Of a stretch of DNA of 64,000 nt, positions 33,401 through 47,100 are shown piece after piece. This stretch comes from Rotaria socialis (Eukaryota; Rotifera; Eurotatoria; Philodinida; Philodinidae). The translations under genes were made by a program, and so were the position numbers. The stretch spans positions 62,001 to 126,000 of the forward strand of contig CAJNYU010004191.1 of assembly GCA_905331475.1 (NCBI GenBank), given 5' to 3'. Below the pieces are notes generated by a model. That model saw only the letters and a list, made by a program, of their open reading frames with translations. It did not search any database and was not told the DNA's origin. Position 1 is the stretch's first letter. Each line of letters starts with the position of its first letter.

Positions 33401-36400
33401 GTATACTTTGTGCTTATTGAAGATAATGAACGTATCATTGAAGGCTCCTATTAGAAAAAGCTCTTATTGCTGGGTGACGGTGTACTTTACATTCGCTTTT
33501 TTCCTTAAGCACATAAAATTTAGAACACTTATCGAGTTGAATATTGACAATGGAGAGTAGTTCTCAGTAAAATTGTTCGGATGCAGAAAAAAACTTGACC
33601 AGTCTTATATCATTTATAAAAATGATTCATTCAAAAGCTTCGAGCTAGGTGAAGATTGTAATTATTTTTGCTGACCGGAAAGATATTTACCGTATACTGT
33701 TTACTATCTGTGTAGAGAATCAACTAATCTATCGGATATGGAATTATCATCTCCATATGAACAAGAACCAAAGGATTCAGCTAGTAAAATGGCTACAACA
33801 ACTTCATACGAGTTAGTGGCTTATACAAAACCTTCACAATTGGGACAAGTTGATCCTTACATACTTGAAATTCGACGACGTCTTCAAGAAGATATTCATG
33901 CAAGGCGTGAACGAGAAAAACGACGTCGAAAAGTCTTAGTCGATCAACTTCGAGCACTTGAAGCCATAGAAGTAACATCTAAATAAAATCATAAACAATA
34001 TATTTATATTCTCTAATAAAATGTAGGATTCTAAACGTGAAGAATCACTTGTTAGTCATTTACTTCGTCAATCTCAATTTGAACGACGTCTTGCTGTTGA
34101 ATTGTTACAAACAAGACATGAAAAAGATATTTTACGTCAAAATCGTATTGCATATGAAAAACAACTTGAAATTCGTCGAAGACAAGATTTTGTTGAAGCT
34201 ATGGATCGAGAAGCGGTAGGAAATTTTTCGTTTAGATTCAAATCTAGCCATACTAAAAATAATTATTACCATAGGAATTAGCACGATTAGCTCGACTCGA
34301 GTATGCTGAACAAGTACGCAAAGATAAAGAATTACATGATATTATTCAAGCTGATAAAGCTGAAGCTAAACATAAAAAACACATCGAATTTTGCACACGG
34401 CTCACATGGCAATTGGTTGATTTTGCGCTGAAAATTGGAGAATATCGACAGTTAACTGAAAAGTAATTCATTTTATTTCATTCAGCAATAATCATGAGAT
34501 TGGTTTCGCTTTTTTTCTACATAGTTTAATACCAGCCAAAGTGTGGCGTGAATGGAATGCACTATTTGTTGGTGATAGATCATTTTTTGATGATGAACAA
34601 CGTATTTCAGAAATTCAACAAGATGAAATTGATCGACAAGAACAAAAGCTTCATGCTCAAACAGTTTTACAAGAAGAAAGTTTGAAAATATTAGATGAAG
34701 GTGATTTTAATGAATATCGAAATATGATTGGTGAATGGGAACCACCAGCTGGCAGTCAAAGTTCAACAGTAATTACTCATGTACCACCAATTGATAATCC
34801 TATTTTTGGTTATGTTGTTAATCGTTTACATAATATTGTACATCCACCAGCTGTATGTTTAGTTTTCTTTTCGAATCCACTATTATTGTTAATAAATATA
34901 ATTTTTCTTTTAAGGTTAAAATTCCGCCACCATTATTTCCAGCATTTGGCCTTAAACTTATTATTTTAGGAAAATCTTTTGCTGGTAAATCAAGTGCACT
35001 CAAACGATACGGTGAAGGTACTTATTACTATTATTTTTTGAAAAAACCACACAATAGAATAGTTCATTTATTTTAAACAACTACTGATAGAAAAAAAAGA
35101 CTAGCAATCGTTGATGCTGTAACGACAAGATTCGATCAATTTTGAAATTTATGAAGATTGTAAAGATATTTAAAAACAACTTTTTTTCCCCAAACAGAAG
35201 TATGTTAATATCAAAACTGTCACCATTACCTATGGCAGATGTACACACAAAAATTTTAGAAATGTAGAAACGATATTGAAAATTATTCAAGTTTGAATTT
35301 GAGTCTACCTAAGATTCCTGGATGATAATCTATATGACCCGAAAGATGTCTCAACAATGAATGAAATAGTATAACTTGTATAAATATATTCATTCATCCC
35401 CAATCGATAAATAATAATTTCAGTTCATTATATAGCTACCCTAGAATATACTCAATAGATGTTGTCTATAGTTCAAAACTAACGGTAAGTATTTGAAAAT
35501 AAAATTAAACAAGAAAATGATGTCGTGTTAATTGAGTCTGCGCTTAAACCTAATGAATTCTTTGTTTTTCGCCATCTATCCGATTTTTCACTAGATAGTT
35601 TGTATTGGCATTTGTTGTTCTCTCTCTCTCCCTATATGTATGTAAATATTGAAATTGTCTGATAAAGTCAATAGATATAGACCACTTCTGATAAAATAAA
35701 AATGATAGAATGTTAGAGGATTAGAAGTATCAATCTAGTGGCCGAATTCGATGACTATATATAATTGATTTTTAATCAGATATTAAAGAATCCGACTAGT
35801 AGATATGTGCTTCCTAGCTTCTACTATTTCTCTGACTCAAGAACAGCTATATACTGGATTTATTGATTTGAATTGTGATGCAAACTTTTTACGTTCAGAT
35901 ATTTAGACAAAAGCATATTAAAATTAAGAGTGTGACAAAACTCTGCTAGTCTGAATCTTGAACTATTTGTTTTCGCCTTGATGTTTTCATCCATCTAAAA
36001 TGTAAACATATGAAACTTTTTTAGTTTTATTTTGACGTATCGTAATAGTGGATGGCTTTTTTTCTATATTTAAAAATATCTGATATTTCTAGAAAATGGC
36101 GTCACAATTCTTAACATTGAACAATTATTACATGAAGCTCTAGAAGCGTTCAATAATAATGAATTGCGTGCTGGAGAAGTCAGTAGATAAATATATTTAC
36201 ACATTCATAACAAATATTTATCATTTTAGACAGATGAAACGGATATGGAGTATTCAGCAAAAATTGATCATGATGATATTCCTATACCGCACGGAAACTC
36301 GTCGGTTGATCAAGCAGGTAAATTGCTTTGTCGTGCAGTCATTTTTAATACTAAAATATTAGTCTAGATCAAAATCCGAAGTATTATATTAATATTGAAA

Positions 36401-39400
36401 GTGAAAATAGTTTTGATATATTTAAAAAGTCAGAAGTTAAAAGCAGTTTTTCATCATGTTTACAAATATTAGCAGTTGATTGTCATACATTCAATGTGAA
36501 CTATAATGCAAAGAAAAGACGACAACTAAAACATTTTCATAAAATAAAGAAGAAAATGAAATTACTCGAATCATCTAAATCATTCAATATTCCATATCAG
36601 AAATCTTTATCAGGTTTCACTCTTTACAATTTTGCATATACTCTAGTTTTACTTATTTATGTTTGCCAATGCTATTTTATTTCAATTTCAATTTGAATAT
36701 TTTTTAAGATACAACTGATGGTGAATATCCGCCAGGACCTCATCCAACGCTTGACGATCTTACCGATGGAACGAATACGGAAAAGTTAAATAGCAAAAAA
36801 AATCGAATGGATAAAGTGTGTGATATTGATTAACAAAAATACTGAATAGATTTGTTGTATGATTTGTAGTTAACTGATCGTGCTAGACTTGGCTCTATTA
36901 TTGTTCAATCAATGAAACTCGGTGAATCATTAAGTGATCGCATGGCAGTAGAACTGACTGTTGAGCGTCTTCGGTTCGTATTCGAAATATAAAATTAATT
37001 TCTCAACTATTTTCTTCTTTTTCAAAAACAAAAATTTAGACGAATTCCAGATGGTGAAGGTTGGATTATCGATGGATTTCCAACGACTTATGATCAAGTA
37101 AAATTACTCGAAAGTGCGTTAGCAGGTTATGAAGAAGAACATCCCAAAGATTTTGATCCTATGTTGGCACCTAACCCACGTCCTACACCACCACCTGAGC
37201 CATATAAGTCAATCATCGATCTTGTGGTTCTTTTTCATGTGACAAATGATATTATCATTCGACGTGCAGCTGGTCGTTCATGTAGACATAGCAAATAAAA
37301 TTCATTCCAATAAATATAGTTTATTTTATTTTATTTTAGTTGCTCCATTAGCCAATCGAGAATTTCATGAACAATACAATTCACCTCCAGTTGGTGCTGC
37401 AACAGGATTCAATGGACAAGAACAAGTGTTTCCAACTAAAGATGCGGCTAATGACATGGAACAATTACAACATCGTATAACACAATTTCAAGATTCATAT
37501 CCTCGAATTGAAAAATTCTATTCTCAATATTCGAAAGTTGTTGTTGTCGATGAAACAAAATCTGATTCACCATTAGATGAAGAACAATTATATCACGAAT
37601 TATGTCGCGCTATCGAAACACATGTTGACGAAGAACAAGCGAAAATTAGACAAGCAGAAGAAGAAAGACAACGAGAAGAATGTGAACGTTTAGCCAAGGA
37701 GCAAGAAGAACTGGAAGCAAAGAGACGAGCTGAAGAAGAAGCAGTAAGAGCGCAAGAAGCAGCAGAAGCGGTAAAGTTCTAATGTTCGAATTTCAAAGAA
37801 GTTCTTCATTGCTTCTTCTTTTACAGACTGCTGCTGCTGAACGCGCTGCTAAAGAAGCTGCTGAAGCTGGTATGTATTTCAATCGATTATTTTTTGTTTT
37901 ATTTTATTTGTATCAAATCTCATCAACGTCGTGTCAATTTTAATTAATCCTTAACTTGATTTTTGTAGAAAGTAATAGTCTGTTGACGTCAAAGTCACCA
38001 AGTTATCATTCTTCTAAGCAACGATCAAGCTCATTATTCAAACGCAATGAAAAGAAAAAATATCGAAAAAAAAGATACAGTAGTGTTAAGAAAAACATTT
38101 CTGTTCGTTCGAACAAATCATCTAAAAGTGATAAAACTATTTACATTTTTGCGTCGTTTGCATTATTATTTTGATTATAAAAATCTTTACTTGACTTTTA
38201 TTTTTGTAAAACACAATCTAAAACGACTACCAACGTGGTGATTTAGAAATTAGAATTTTCATTGTTTACAGACCAATATAGATGGATGAATGCCCTCAGT
38301 TTTCAGTGGTCTAGCAATACAAAGTAATGCATAACTACATAGTCAATAGTCTAATATCTTCCCTACTATTATGATTATCTGTGTACTTTTAAAGGAAGAT
38401 CAACTTGATGAAGAGTTCCTTTCCTGGATTTTTGAAACTGCCCGTATCCAACAATGAGTGACATAGCATCCAATGTAGCGGATATATCAAGATAGATATC
38501 AGTGCGAGTCTATCAAAATCTACGATAAAATATTGCTGATATATCATATGAGATTGTATACCAAAAATGTTTCACTATAATATCTAAAATACTTCGCTGT
38601 TTTATTTTTGTAGGATTCCATAGAACATCAATAGAGAAACATATTGATAATTTAAGACAATATTTCGTTTATTAGCAACAGTCACTATGCTATATTACTC
38701 ATTTCAATTCAAAAGTAATATTTCTAATTGCTTTTTTTTCTATTTCAGAAGCAGCAGTCAAAAAAGGTGGAAAAGGAGGCAAAAAAGATCGATCACCAGT
38801 TGCTAGTGCTGCAAAGAAAGGTAGCCCAAAAACTAGCGCTAAGAAGGGTAAAAAAGGTAAAAGAACTTGCACAAATGTTTAACGTGATGATTATTTTTCC
38901 TTTTATAAATGATTCAGAAGACGAACCAACACCAACAGTTGGTACAGTACCACTTGAACCTCAGGGACCACCTCCACCAAAACCTGGTTCTGAAGAATGG
39001 ATTTATATTCAAGAAGTTATCGACTTAGTAAGGACAACATTATAATTGGAGCAAGATTTTCAAATTATCTCACGCATATGATTATTCATTCTTAATTATT
39101 TCTGTTTTAGGAAATCGCCGCTATACTTTCTAATTATTATGATGCAGTCGAATCGAATTACATAGATGCATGCAAACTTGTTTTTCGAAATATTCGACTG
39201 GAACGCTCGTATCTTATTGATCATTTTTATAATGTAAAAGTCAATTTTAAGATTTTTCTGGATCAACCTGATATTAAACAAGAACATGTTGATCTTTTCG
39301 TTAAAGTAACTAACTAATGTTTTTTTCTTGTTTTTCTCAAAATCTTTCTTAAAAGCTAAAATCGATTAAATGGTTTAATAGGAATTCAATGCATTACCAG

Positions 39401-42400
39401 ATGATGCTCGTGATGATGATGAATTTAAACAAGAACTTCATCAAAGAGTAGAAGATTTGAGCGATATTCTACATAATATAGCTTCAGAACGTAAAGAACA
39501 GTCAGAGAAAGAACGGGAAATGGTGATGACTGATGGATGGGTTTCAGATCATTTAGGACTTTTAACAAATCATTATGTAACATTGATGCAGGTATGATAG
39601 GCGATATTAAATTTGTTTTTTTACTTCGAATAATTATTCTATATATTCATAAAGAGTGAAATTGATCGATATCAAGATGCGTTACGTATGCTTCGAGATT
39701 ATTATAAATCAATGCAACAACCAATTCCAGATGAAATGAAACAAGATTATGCACGATTACCATTGTTTGAATTAATGGAAGGAGCAGAACGGCCAGCTTC
39801 CGTTGCAGAAAGTCTTGTTGATTATGATGCAACAAAAACGCCGGCTTTATCCGTGGGTAATGCTGATTTGGAATCAGCTTCTCAAATTGGTACACCAAAA
39901 AAAGGCAAACGAGCGTCATCAGCAAGTAAAAGCAGTAAAAGAACACCGTCGCCGCCTAAATCTCCAAAAGGCGGAAGAAAAGCAGCTGGCAAAAAAGAGA
40001 AAGAAACTCAACAATCGCTTGATAACACTTCACAATCACTTGGACACGATCCTTCATTAAAAAATCTTAAACCTAAGTAAGATAAAGCTGAGTATAATAT
40101 ATATAGATATAGATATAACAATTTTTTAAACTTATGTTGTACAGATTACCTTTGGTACCTCGGCGACCATTATCAGCTTTTGATACCACTGATAATAAGA
40201 AACGTTCAAATCAAGCTGCAGCAGCTAAAAAACGTACCGATGATCCTAATGCTAGTGAACCATCACCTCCACCTCCCGAAGATATGGACGAGAGACTTAT
40301 CTTTGATGCTCACCGTTTAGCCAATCAATATATCAACGATATGGTTTGTTTTTTCTTGTCGAAACGGATTGTGGAAATCATTGAATATTTTATTGTAGCT
40401 TACTAGTGAACAAGCAGTCGCTGAACTAGATTCCACGGCAACTGCGACTGCATCCGGTGGTGCTGCTGGATCCACTGCTGTTGGTGGTAAAGATACTAAA
40501 GGTGCTGGTAAAGATGCAAAAGGTGATAAAAAAGGTGCCGGTGGAAAAGATTCAGCAGGAAAAGGTGGTAAAAAAGGAGCGAAAAAAACAGATGAGCCAC
40601 TTGTAGAACGTACGTATCATTGTCTCATATGCATTTTTTTTCTCCTTATATATATATATATAGAAGGAGAGTATACCCATAAATCAATTTATTTGAATCA
40701 TATTATCATGAACAAAAATCTGACTTATACTCTCTCAGAGTTTTAGCCTCTTTATTCTAACATGAGAAATATGCTATTGAATTCTTTAAATATAGATTTA
40801 GTCGAAGCGACACCTGAAGAACTGGCAAAACGAGAATTAAGAAATAAAATGAAAGAAGAATATTTATCTGCACTTAGTCACGAAGGTAAGATATTATTTA
40901 ACTATTTATTTAATCCTATAGATTTGATTAACACCTACTATTCTAATATTCATGCATCTATTTCTGATCAAGATAAATCACACTTTTGTTTTCTATGTAT
41001 CCTTCTTACAAGTAACTTTTACGATCCTTGTATGAAGAAAAACTATAAATAAAAGAAACAATCGATTTATTCTAATGATAAACATACGTATTTAGCGAAA
41101 ATAATATTTTTTCAAATTTCTATAGTTTCACCTAAATAGCATTGCTAGGAAATTGAATTAATGATTGATTCATATTTCTAAAAGATAAAAAACGAATAAC
41201 TAATTCCATTTTAGTTCGCATTTGTCATGCTCGTCTAATGCTTATACGTGACGTTGGTTCTCGGGCTATTACGGGTCTTAAGAACAAAGCTGATGATACA
41301 TATGCACGTATGTTCGAATGGCTTGGTGAAAAATATAAACAAGAAACTGAAAGTATCGAAATTATGGCTAAAATAATTCGATATGCAATTGAATCGAAAG
41401 AAAAAATTGAGCAACAACTTGTGCTCGATAGATATTCATTCTATATTGCTGAAGTAAATAAAGAGATTTTTATTTTCCTCATGAAAAAAAAAAGAGATTA
41501 ATGAATCATTTGCTAATAGGATGTCATTGTTGCTCCGCCACCAATACCACCGCCTCGTCCACTACCTTTAGAAGAAGCTGTACCTGAACTATTTACCATT
41601 GATCAATTGAGAGAACTCTACAAACAGGTAAATCATGAATTAGATTAAAAGATTATTAATAAAAACAAATGATGCAAAATTCTAGTTTTCATTAACGGCA
41701 CCGACCGGTCTTCTTTCAACAAAGACTTTTATTGATTTATATACAGATCTGACTACAGTCACTGTAGGACAACGACTTTTACCTGAAACATGGTTAAATA
41801 TAGATCAAATACAGGCACGTTGACAAAAATATATAAATATAATTTGAATTCATACTAAATGTTTTAGATCGAATCATTAGCTGCAATGCTTTCAAATGGT
41901 TCTGAATTTATCAATTGGCGTTTATGGTTATTATTTTCTTCACAACCATGGCCTCATCCAACGCAGCAAGAATTACTCAATCTTCTCTTTACCTATGCTG
42001 AAAACGATAGTGATCATTCAGGTTTTATTTCTCGTACAACATTTAATGACGTAATCTTTGATGCGATGTTACTTTCTCTAGAAAAATTTTTGTGTTTTTC
42101 ACTTTGTCTTAGATTCCACTTTGGTTTATAATGGAACGTCCTGCAACACCTGATGATCAATCTCTGCCACGTCCTTACAATCGTGAATATCATTTAAAAC
42201 AATTTTGGTTCGATTTGTTTGCACTTGATGACAATTCATCATTATTGCCTTATGAAGATATGCTCTATTATATGGCTGCAGTACCGAATCCACTACACGG
42301 TTTCTGTCGTGCATTAGCGATAGCCGAACGTACAGCAATGCCCACATTAAAAGAACAATTACCACAAATTGACATGCAGTGTGCTACTTTAAGTACACAA

Positions 42401-42968
42401 GAATATGAACGATTTCTAGAGAGAGAACGAGAACAGCTGCAGGATAATGAAACGGAACTGCCTAATGATGGATTTATTTCAGTTGATGGACTTCATCAAG
42501 TAAATCTAATCATGGACAAATGTTTGTATGCGTGTTTCTTTTAAATTTCAATTCAATAGGTTCTACATCATGGTGAACGTAAATTTGGTGATACACATCG
42601 ATTTGCTACTACTGAAGATCCAGAAGATTTTGCTTCAAAAGTTTGATTTGTTTTGTAAATTATATAATTAGTTTAATAATCCAATGATTGTAGGAGCGTC
42701 TTTATGCTGTCTGGAATGAAATGCAGATCGATCGTTCTTCAAAAATTCATTTGTCTGCATTGCTTAACCATCCAATAATTGCCGATATGGTTGCTAATTG
42801 TTGCAAATATCGAGCACCAGTAAGATTTCATTGATATGAATTTTCTGTTCATATTCTCTTTTTTTTATCTAGGACTTCAAACAAATACTTCACCTAAGAC
42901 AAATCGATGAAATGTCGGCGATTGATTCACATGGCCATCGTACACCTGAACAAACCATTATTAGTTAA
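30459..42968 (+). CDS. SPEF2: SPEF2-like axonemal protein (CH-like, adenylate-kinase-like, EF-hand)
   Basis: SPEF2 (KPL2) is a central-apparatus and transport protein of cilia and flagella. 37 exons were joined by phase: 30459-30516, 30574-30679, 30750-31002, 31059-31165, 32430-32540, 32642-32689, 32960-33053, 33112-33203, 33716-33971, 34027-34215, 34275-34462, 34525-34852, 34915-35017, 36093-36178, 36230-36317, 36368-36613, 36709-36815, 36870-36973, 37040-37281, 37340-37770, 37827-37869, 38749-38856, 38918-39027, 39111-39305, 39382-39591, 39655-40076, 40145-40343, 40399-40609, 40796-40885, 41215-41453, 41520-41627, 41686-41814, 41868-42033 (or 42050), 42114-42499, 42560-42640, 42694-42819, 42873-42968. 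About 2,050 residues. The N terminus is a CH-like domain (FATGYLFGEILSKYGLQ; LLYQLYTALNRKKKRNLTG). Coiled coils follow, then a Walker A (GKSFAGKS, about 629-636), an adenylate-kinase-like motif (GWIIDGFPTT, about 862), Lys/Gly/Ala-rich linkers and an EF-hand-like loop (DSDHSGFIS). Intron 32 uses a GC donor; the exon 33/34 join is uncertain. Confidence 0.9.
37969..38174 (+). other. Possible alternative terminal exon of the SPEF2-like gene
   Basis: Inside the 879-bp intron after exon 21, an acceptor (TTTTTGTAG) is followed by a frame-compatible Ser/Lys-rich open frame (ESNSLLTSKSPSYHSS…KKKYRKKRYSS…) ending in TGA at 38172-38174. The phase agrees with exon 21 (one nt over). If used it would give a short isoform with CH and kinase-like parts but no EF-hand region. 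Confidence 0.35.
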
Positions 42969-42974
42969 ATAGTT

Positions 42975-44110
42975 ACTAATTCTATTTTCCTCATATTTAA
43001 AAAAAACTTTTCTTTATGTATGATCATTTTTAAGGGGCAGAAAATACAAATATCATAATAAGCATTTTACTTTATTTATTTATTTTTTTGTAATATTTAC
43101 ACAAAATATCATTTGCGTGAGCGTATTCTTGTTAATTAGATATTGCGAAGAAAAACTGAAAAAATCAAAATATGATATAGAAAATCGATGACACGTTTCA
43201 ATATAACAATGAGGTATATATACTGATCTAATAAGAAAAATAATTATTGGAAATAATGAAAAATGTTTAGATAATAGATATTGCTGATAAAAAACAAAAC
43301 ATGTGTTGTCATGTTCATTCATCGAAAAAGACATCAACATTTATATCGATGGTTTTAAAAATGAATAAATAAGACGACATTTAATATAAATTCTCTATGT
43401 AACGAATATCATATCGCCTATATAATATCGGTAAAGATTTTCAATTGAAACATCTGATTTTTGATTTGAGAATTTGATTTTAATAACCAGTTTATGTAGT
43501 TGATTTTCTAACTTTTGTGTGCTTACTTTAAAAAATTTTCCTCATAAATACTAATACACGAATAAAATCAACACGCAGTTTTTTAGCCTTTTTTGAATAG
43601 CGTCTTTGGTAAAAAAAAAGACGGTATTCTTCTATCGTGATGTGTTAACAAAGAAATACAATCTACAAGTATTTTATTCCATTGAACCAAATAAATAATA
43701 CTTCGTACCTCAATTCAAAGCATTTGATAGAAAATCAAAGAAAAATACGTTGAATATTTTTGGCAGTGGGATAAAAGCGGATCATACCCGTAAAAGAAAA
43801 CTTTCATCGTCCAATGTTCACTTCTGTTTTATTGATCCCTTTCGATTTTTTTCAACAAAACATAGTAGAAAATGAAAAATATCTTGATCTACTAGTTCAC
43901 ATTAAAGTGATACAAAAAAAACACTCACACAAGTACAACAGTTACAGAAAACAAGCAAACAAACAAACAAACAAAAACAAAAAAAACGTCCTTCAGATTC
44001 TGAAGTATATAGGCTTATAACTCCAGAAAAAGAAAAGTAATCAAACAGTATAAAAACAAACAAACTAAATCAAACTTTTCAAAACAGAAACATATAAAGA
44101 TACTATTTTT
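42975..44110. other. Region between two convergent genes
   Basis: Holds the 3' flanks of the SPEF2-like gene (plus) and the Piwi gene (minus), with several T- and A-rich runs and a CAAACAAACAAACAAA tract near 43957. No gene seen. Confidence 0.5.
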
Positions 44111-44117
44111 TCTTTCT

Positions 44118-47100
44118 TCACAAGTAAAATAATTTATCTGCTAAGCTTTCGTGTGGCTGAGTATGTAAACTTTGAGCAGCAAGAAAAGCTAATTTATGAG
44201 CATATTGACACACAGCAGGTACTCGAATTGTACCAGGCCAACTAAAAATTGAAATTCACTGATTAAAAGAAATGACAATAAAAATTAACTGACTTGTAAT
44301 ATAAATGACAAAGTTTTTGTGTCAATCGTTGCATATGATCAACTTTTAATCTGAAAAAGTTAGGAAACATTTTATTTGATTTCAAAGCAACATGAAAATA
44401 ATACTAACCCGGTTCGATCCCAAATAACATTAAAATGTGTTGGAGCAACAGTACCTTGACGAGCCATTTGTGAAATCAAATAGAAATCATACCATTCTAA
44501 TATTTAATTATAGCTAGATTATCTTTTTTTAAAATTTCAATACAAAACCTTGATTAGTAACAGTATGATCGATGATTGTACCCGGTGGTGGATTGATTAA
44601 CTGATGATTATTACGTGGATCACGAGCAAAAAATCGAGCACTCCCTCGTTTTTTAACAATAACCATACCTAACTTTGGACTAAATATACAATTAATAGCA
44701 AAAACAGTAAAGTGAAGTTAAAACTAACTCGTAGCCTTCTTGTGCTTTCATACAAATTTCATTTAATGCTGGTAATTCATTTTCGATAACATCAATTATT
44801 TGAAAATCACTAACACCATCTCGATAAACAATAATTTTTGCTGGTAAACTACCATTTACTTCATGATATTTTTGAAGTGCATCTATATCGTTATAAGACA
44901 ATAGTTAGATCCATGTGTAAAAAAAAGGACACGATGTCTGTTACTTTGCATGCACGATTTCAATCCTATTATCATATCTTTATTACTACGTTGTTCAATA
45001 ACATGTGAATAGTAACGAGTACATGTCGGATTAATTGATGCAACAAAACCAATCATTTGAGATGAACGCGATTGAGAATCACGATATATATCAATACCAA
45101 TCACCATTAATGTTTTTGACTACGAAATCAAACATAAGAAGAACAGTTAATTCATTATTAAACAGTAGAAAAAAAAGCCAAACCGGAATTTGAACAGCCC
45201 ATATTTCACCACCGAGTTTTGCATTAATTTGAATACCAACTTTTGTTGCAACTGACATCAGTTGTCCTTGCTTTTGTAATGTTTTTGATAAAAGCATCTG
45301 TAGAAAAAAAATCAAAAAAGAATTAAGTTCTCTATTGAACTTCGATATGATTATCTACAGCATGTTTTACAAAGACTTCAGTCAATTCTATTCTAATATT
45401 AAAAGTACGCAATACTGCATGAAACTGCTTATCATATACATATTTTTCAGTAAATACTATTGAATAGTCATGTTTTCGACATATTTTCACAATGTATTGT
45501 ATGCAAACCTTGCTATTAACATCGATATGACAATTTTTGGCCAGTCCCTAATGATAACTACGTTCGTAAAATGCAGCTGATAACATATTAGCTACGTTGG
45601 AAAATACGAAGTACGTAATTAGGTAATGCATACGAAGAGTTCAAATAGTTAATAATAAGAATTCTGCACGAAGCAGCTCACATTTTGTCTACAATAACAG
45701 TCAATATTAATTGTAATGAAGATATCTAACTAATTTTAATCTGCTACTAAGCTGTAGAACATACTATCGGGCAGTTACCTTACCAGACAGGAATTCACTT
45801 CCTTCTTCATTTTAACACGATCTGTTCTTTTGATAATCGAACCTTATCTAGAATCCTTCCAAATAAACATCAAACTAGTGTGAAAAAATCGTTTATTACA
45901 TTTATCATATCGATTGAGGTGTATGCAGATCCTCGACAGGCAACAGATATTGATCTCAAACATGCTCATATAAAAACAAAAAACATACTTGTGATGGTAC
46001 AGGACAATCAACACATAAAACTTTTTTAATTGCATCGTAACGATCTTTTCGATTGTTAGTTAAAATGCAACAAATCAAATCCAATTTGGGATGAGCTTTA
46101 TTTTCAATAGCACGAATAAATGTTTCAGGTCTATCATTTGGTAATTCAATCCTATAATTAGTATTTTAAATAAAATGCATTTGAATGATTGTTTAAAAAA
46201 ATTTTAACTGACATTTCAGGAAAATCAACTCGCATTCCTACGAAAAGGAAAACGAGAATAAGAAAAAATTCAACAAAAATCAAAAGAAAGAAACTAACCG
46301 AATGGTGTACAAACTTTATAAAGAGCGTCAACAAATGAATGTGCTACTTGTGAATCGCGTTGACAATAAATAAGAATCCATTTATCAAGATTTTTAGCTG
46401 AAAGATGCATTAATGAACGGCCATCACGAGACCAATCAGCTTCCAATGGATTATATTTAATCGTTCGCTGAAACACAAAAACAATATAATTCATTCATTG
46501 TTGATTTTCCAATAGCTATGTTTTTATACATCTTTATACATAATAGGTTCAGCTTCCATTGTACGACCAGTAAGTCGAACAAGTTCTTTATCTAAATTGA
46601 TTTGCCATTTATTTAACTCTTTACGTCCTTCTTCACGTTTTTGAATATCATTAAGAAAACCATTTAATTGTTCAAATCGTTCATTTGGTCCTACATGTGT
46701 ATAAGTACTCATTTCTTTCATCAATGAAAAATCTTGTCTCATTGAATCCGAAATACCTTTATAAAAAAAAATATATATTCAGTATAAAGCTAGAAAATAG
46801 GCAGAAAAAAAGGAAAACTTTCTTCTTACCGGTAATGCAACATAATTCAGGAATTAAAAATATCATTCCGGGATCATCTTTTGTCGGACCACGTTTAGTC
46901 ATTCGTTTACTTGCTTTAACAACAATTAATGGTTGTTGTCCATCTTTTATTTTAATATGATATTTCTAAGAAAATACAAAAATGCGACAACTATTTGCAT
47001 AATCTTTATAGAATTAAAATGTAAATTAGGAATCTGGCATTAACATATGTCTGTGATGAAGTATACTATTTGTATAGAGTCAAAAAAAAACTTCGAAAAG

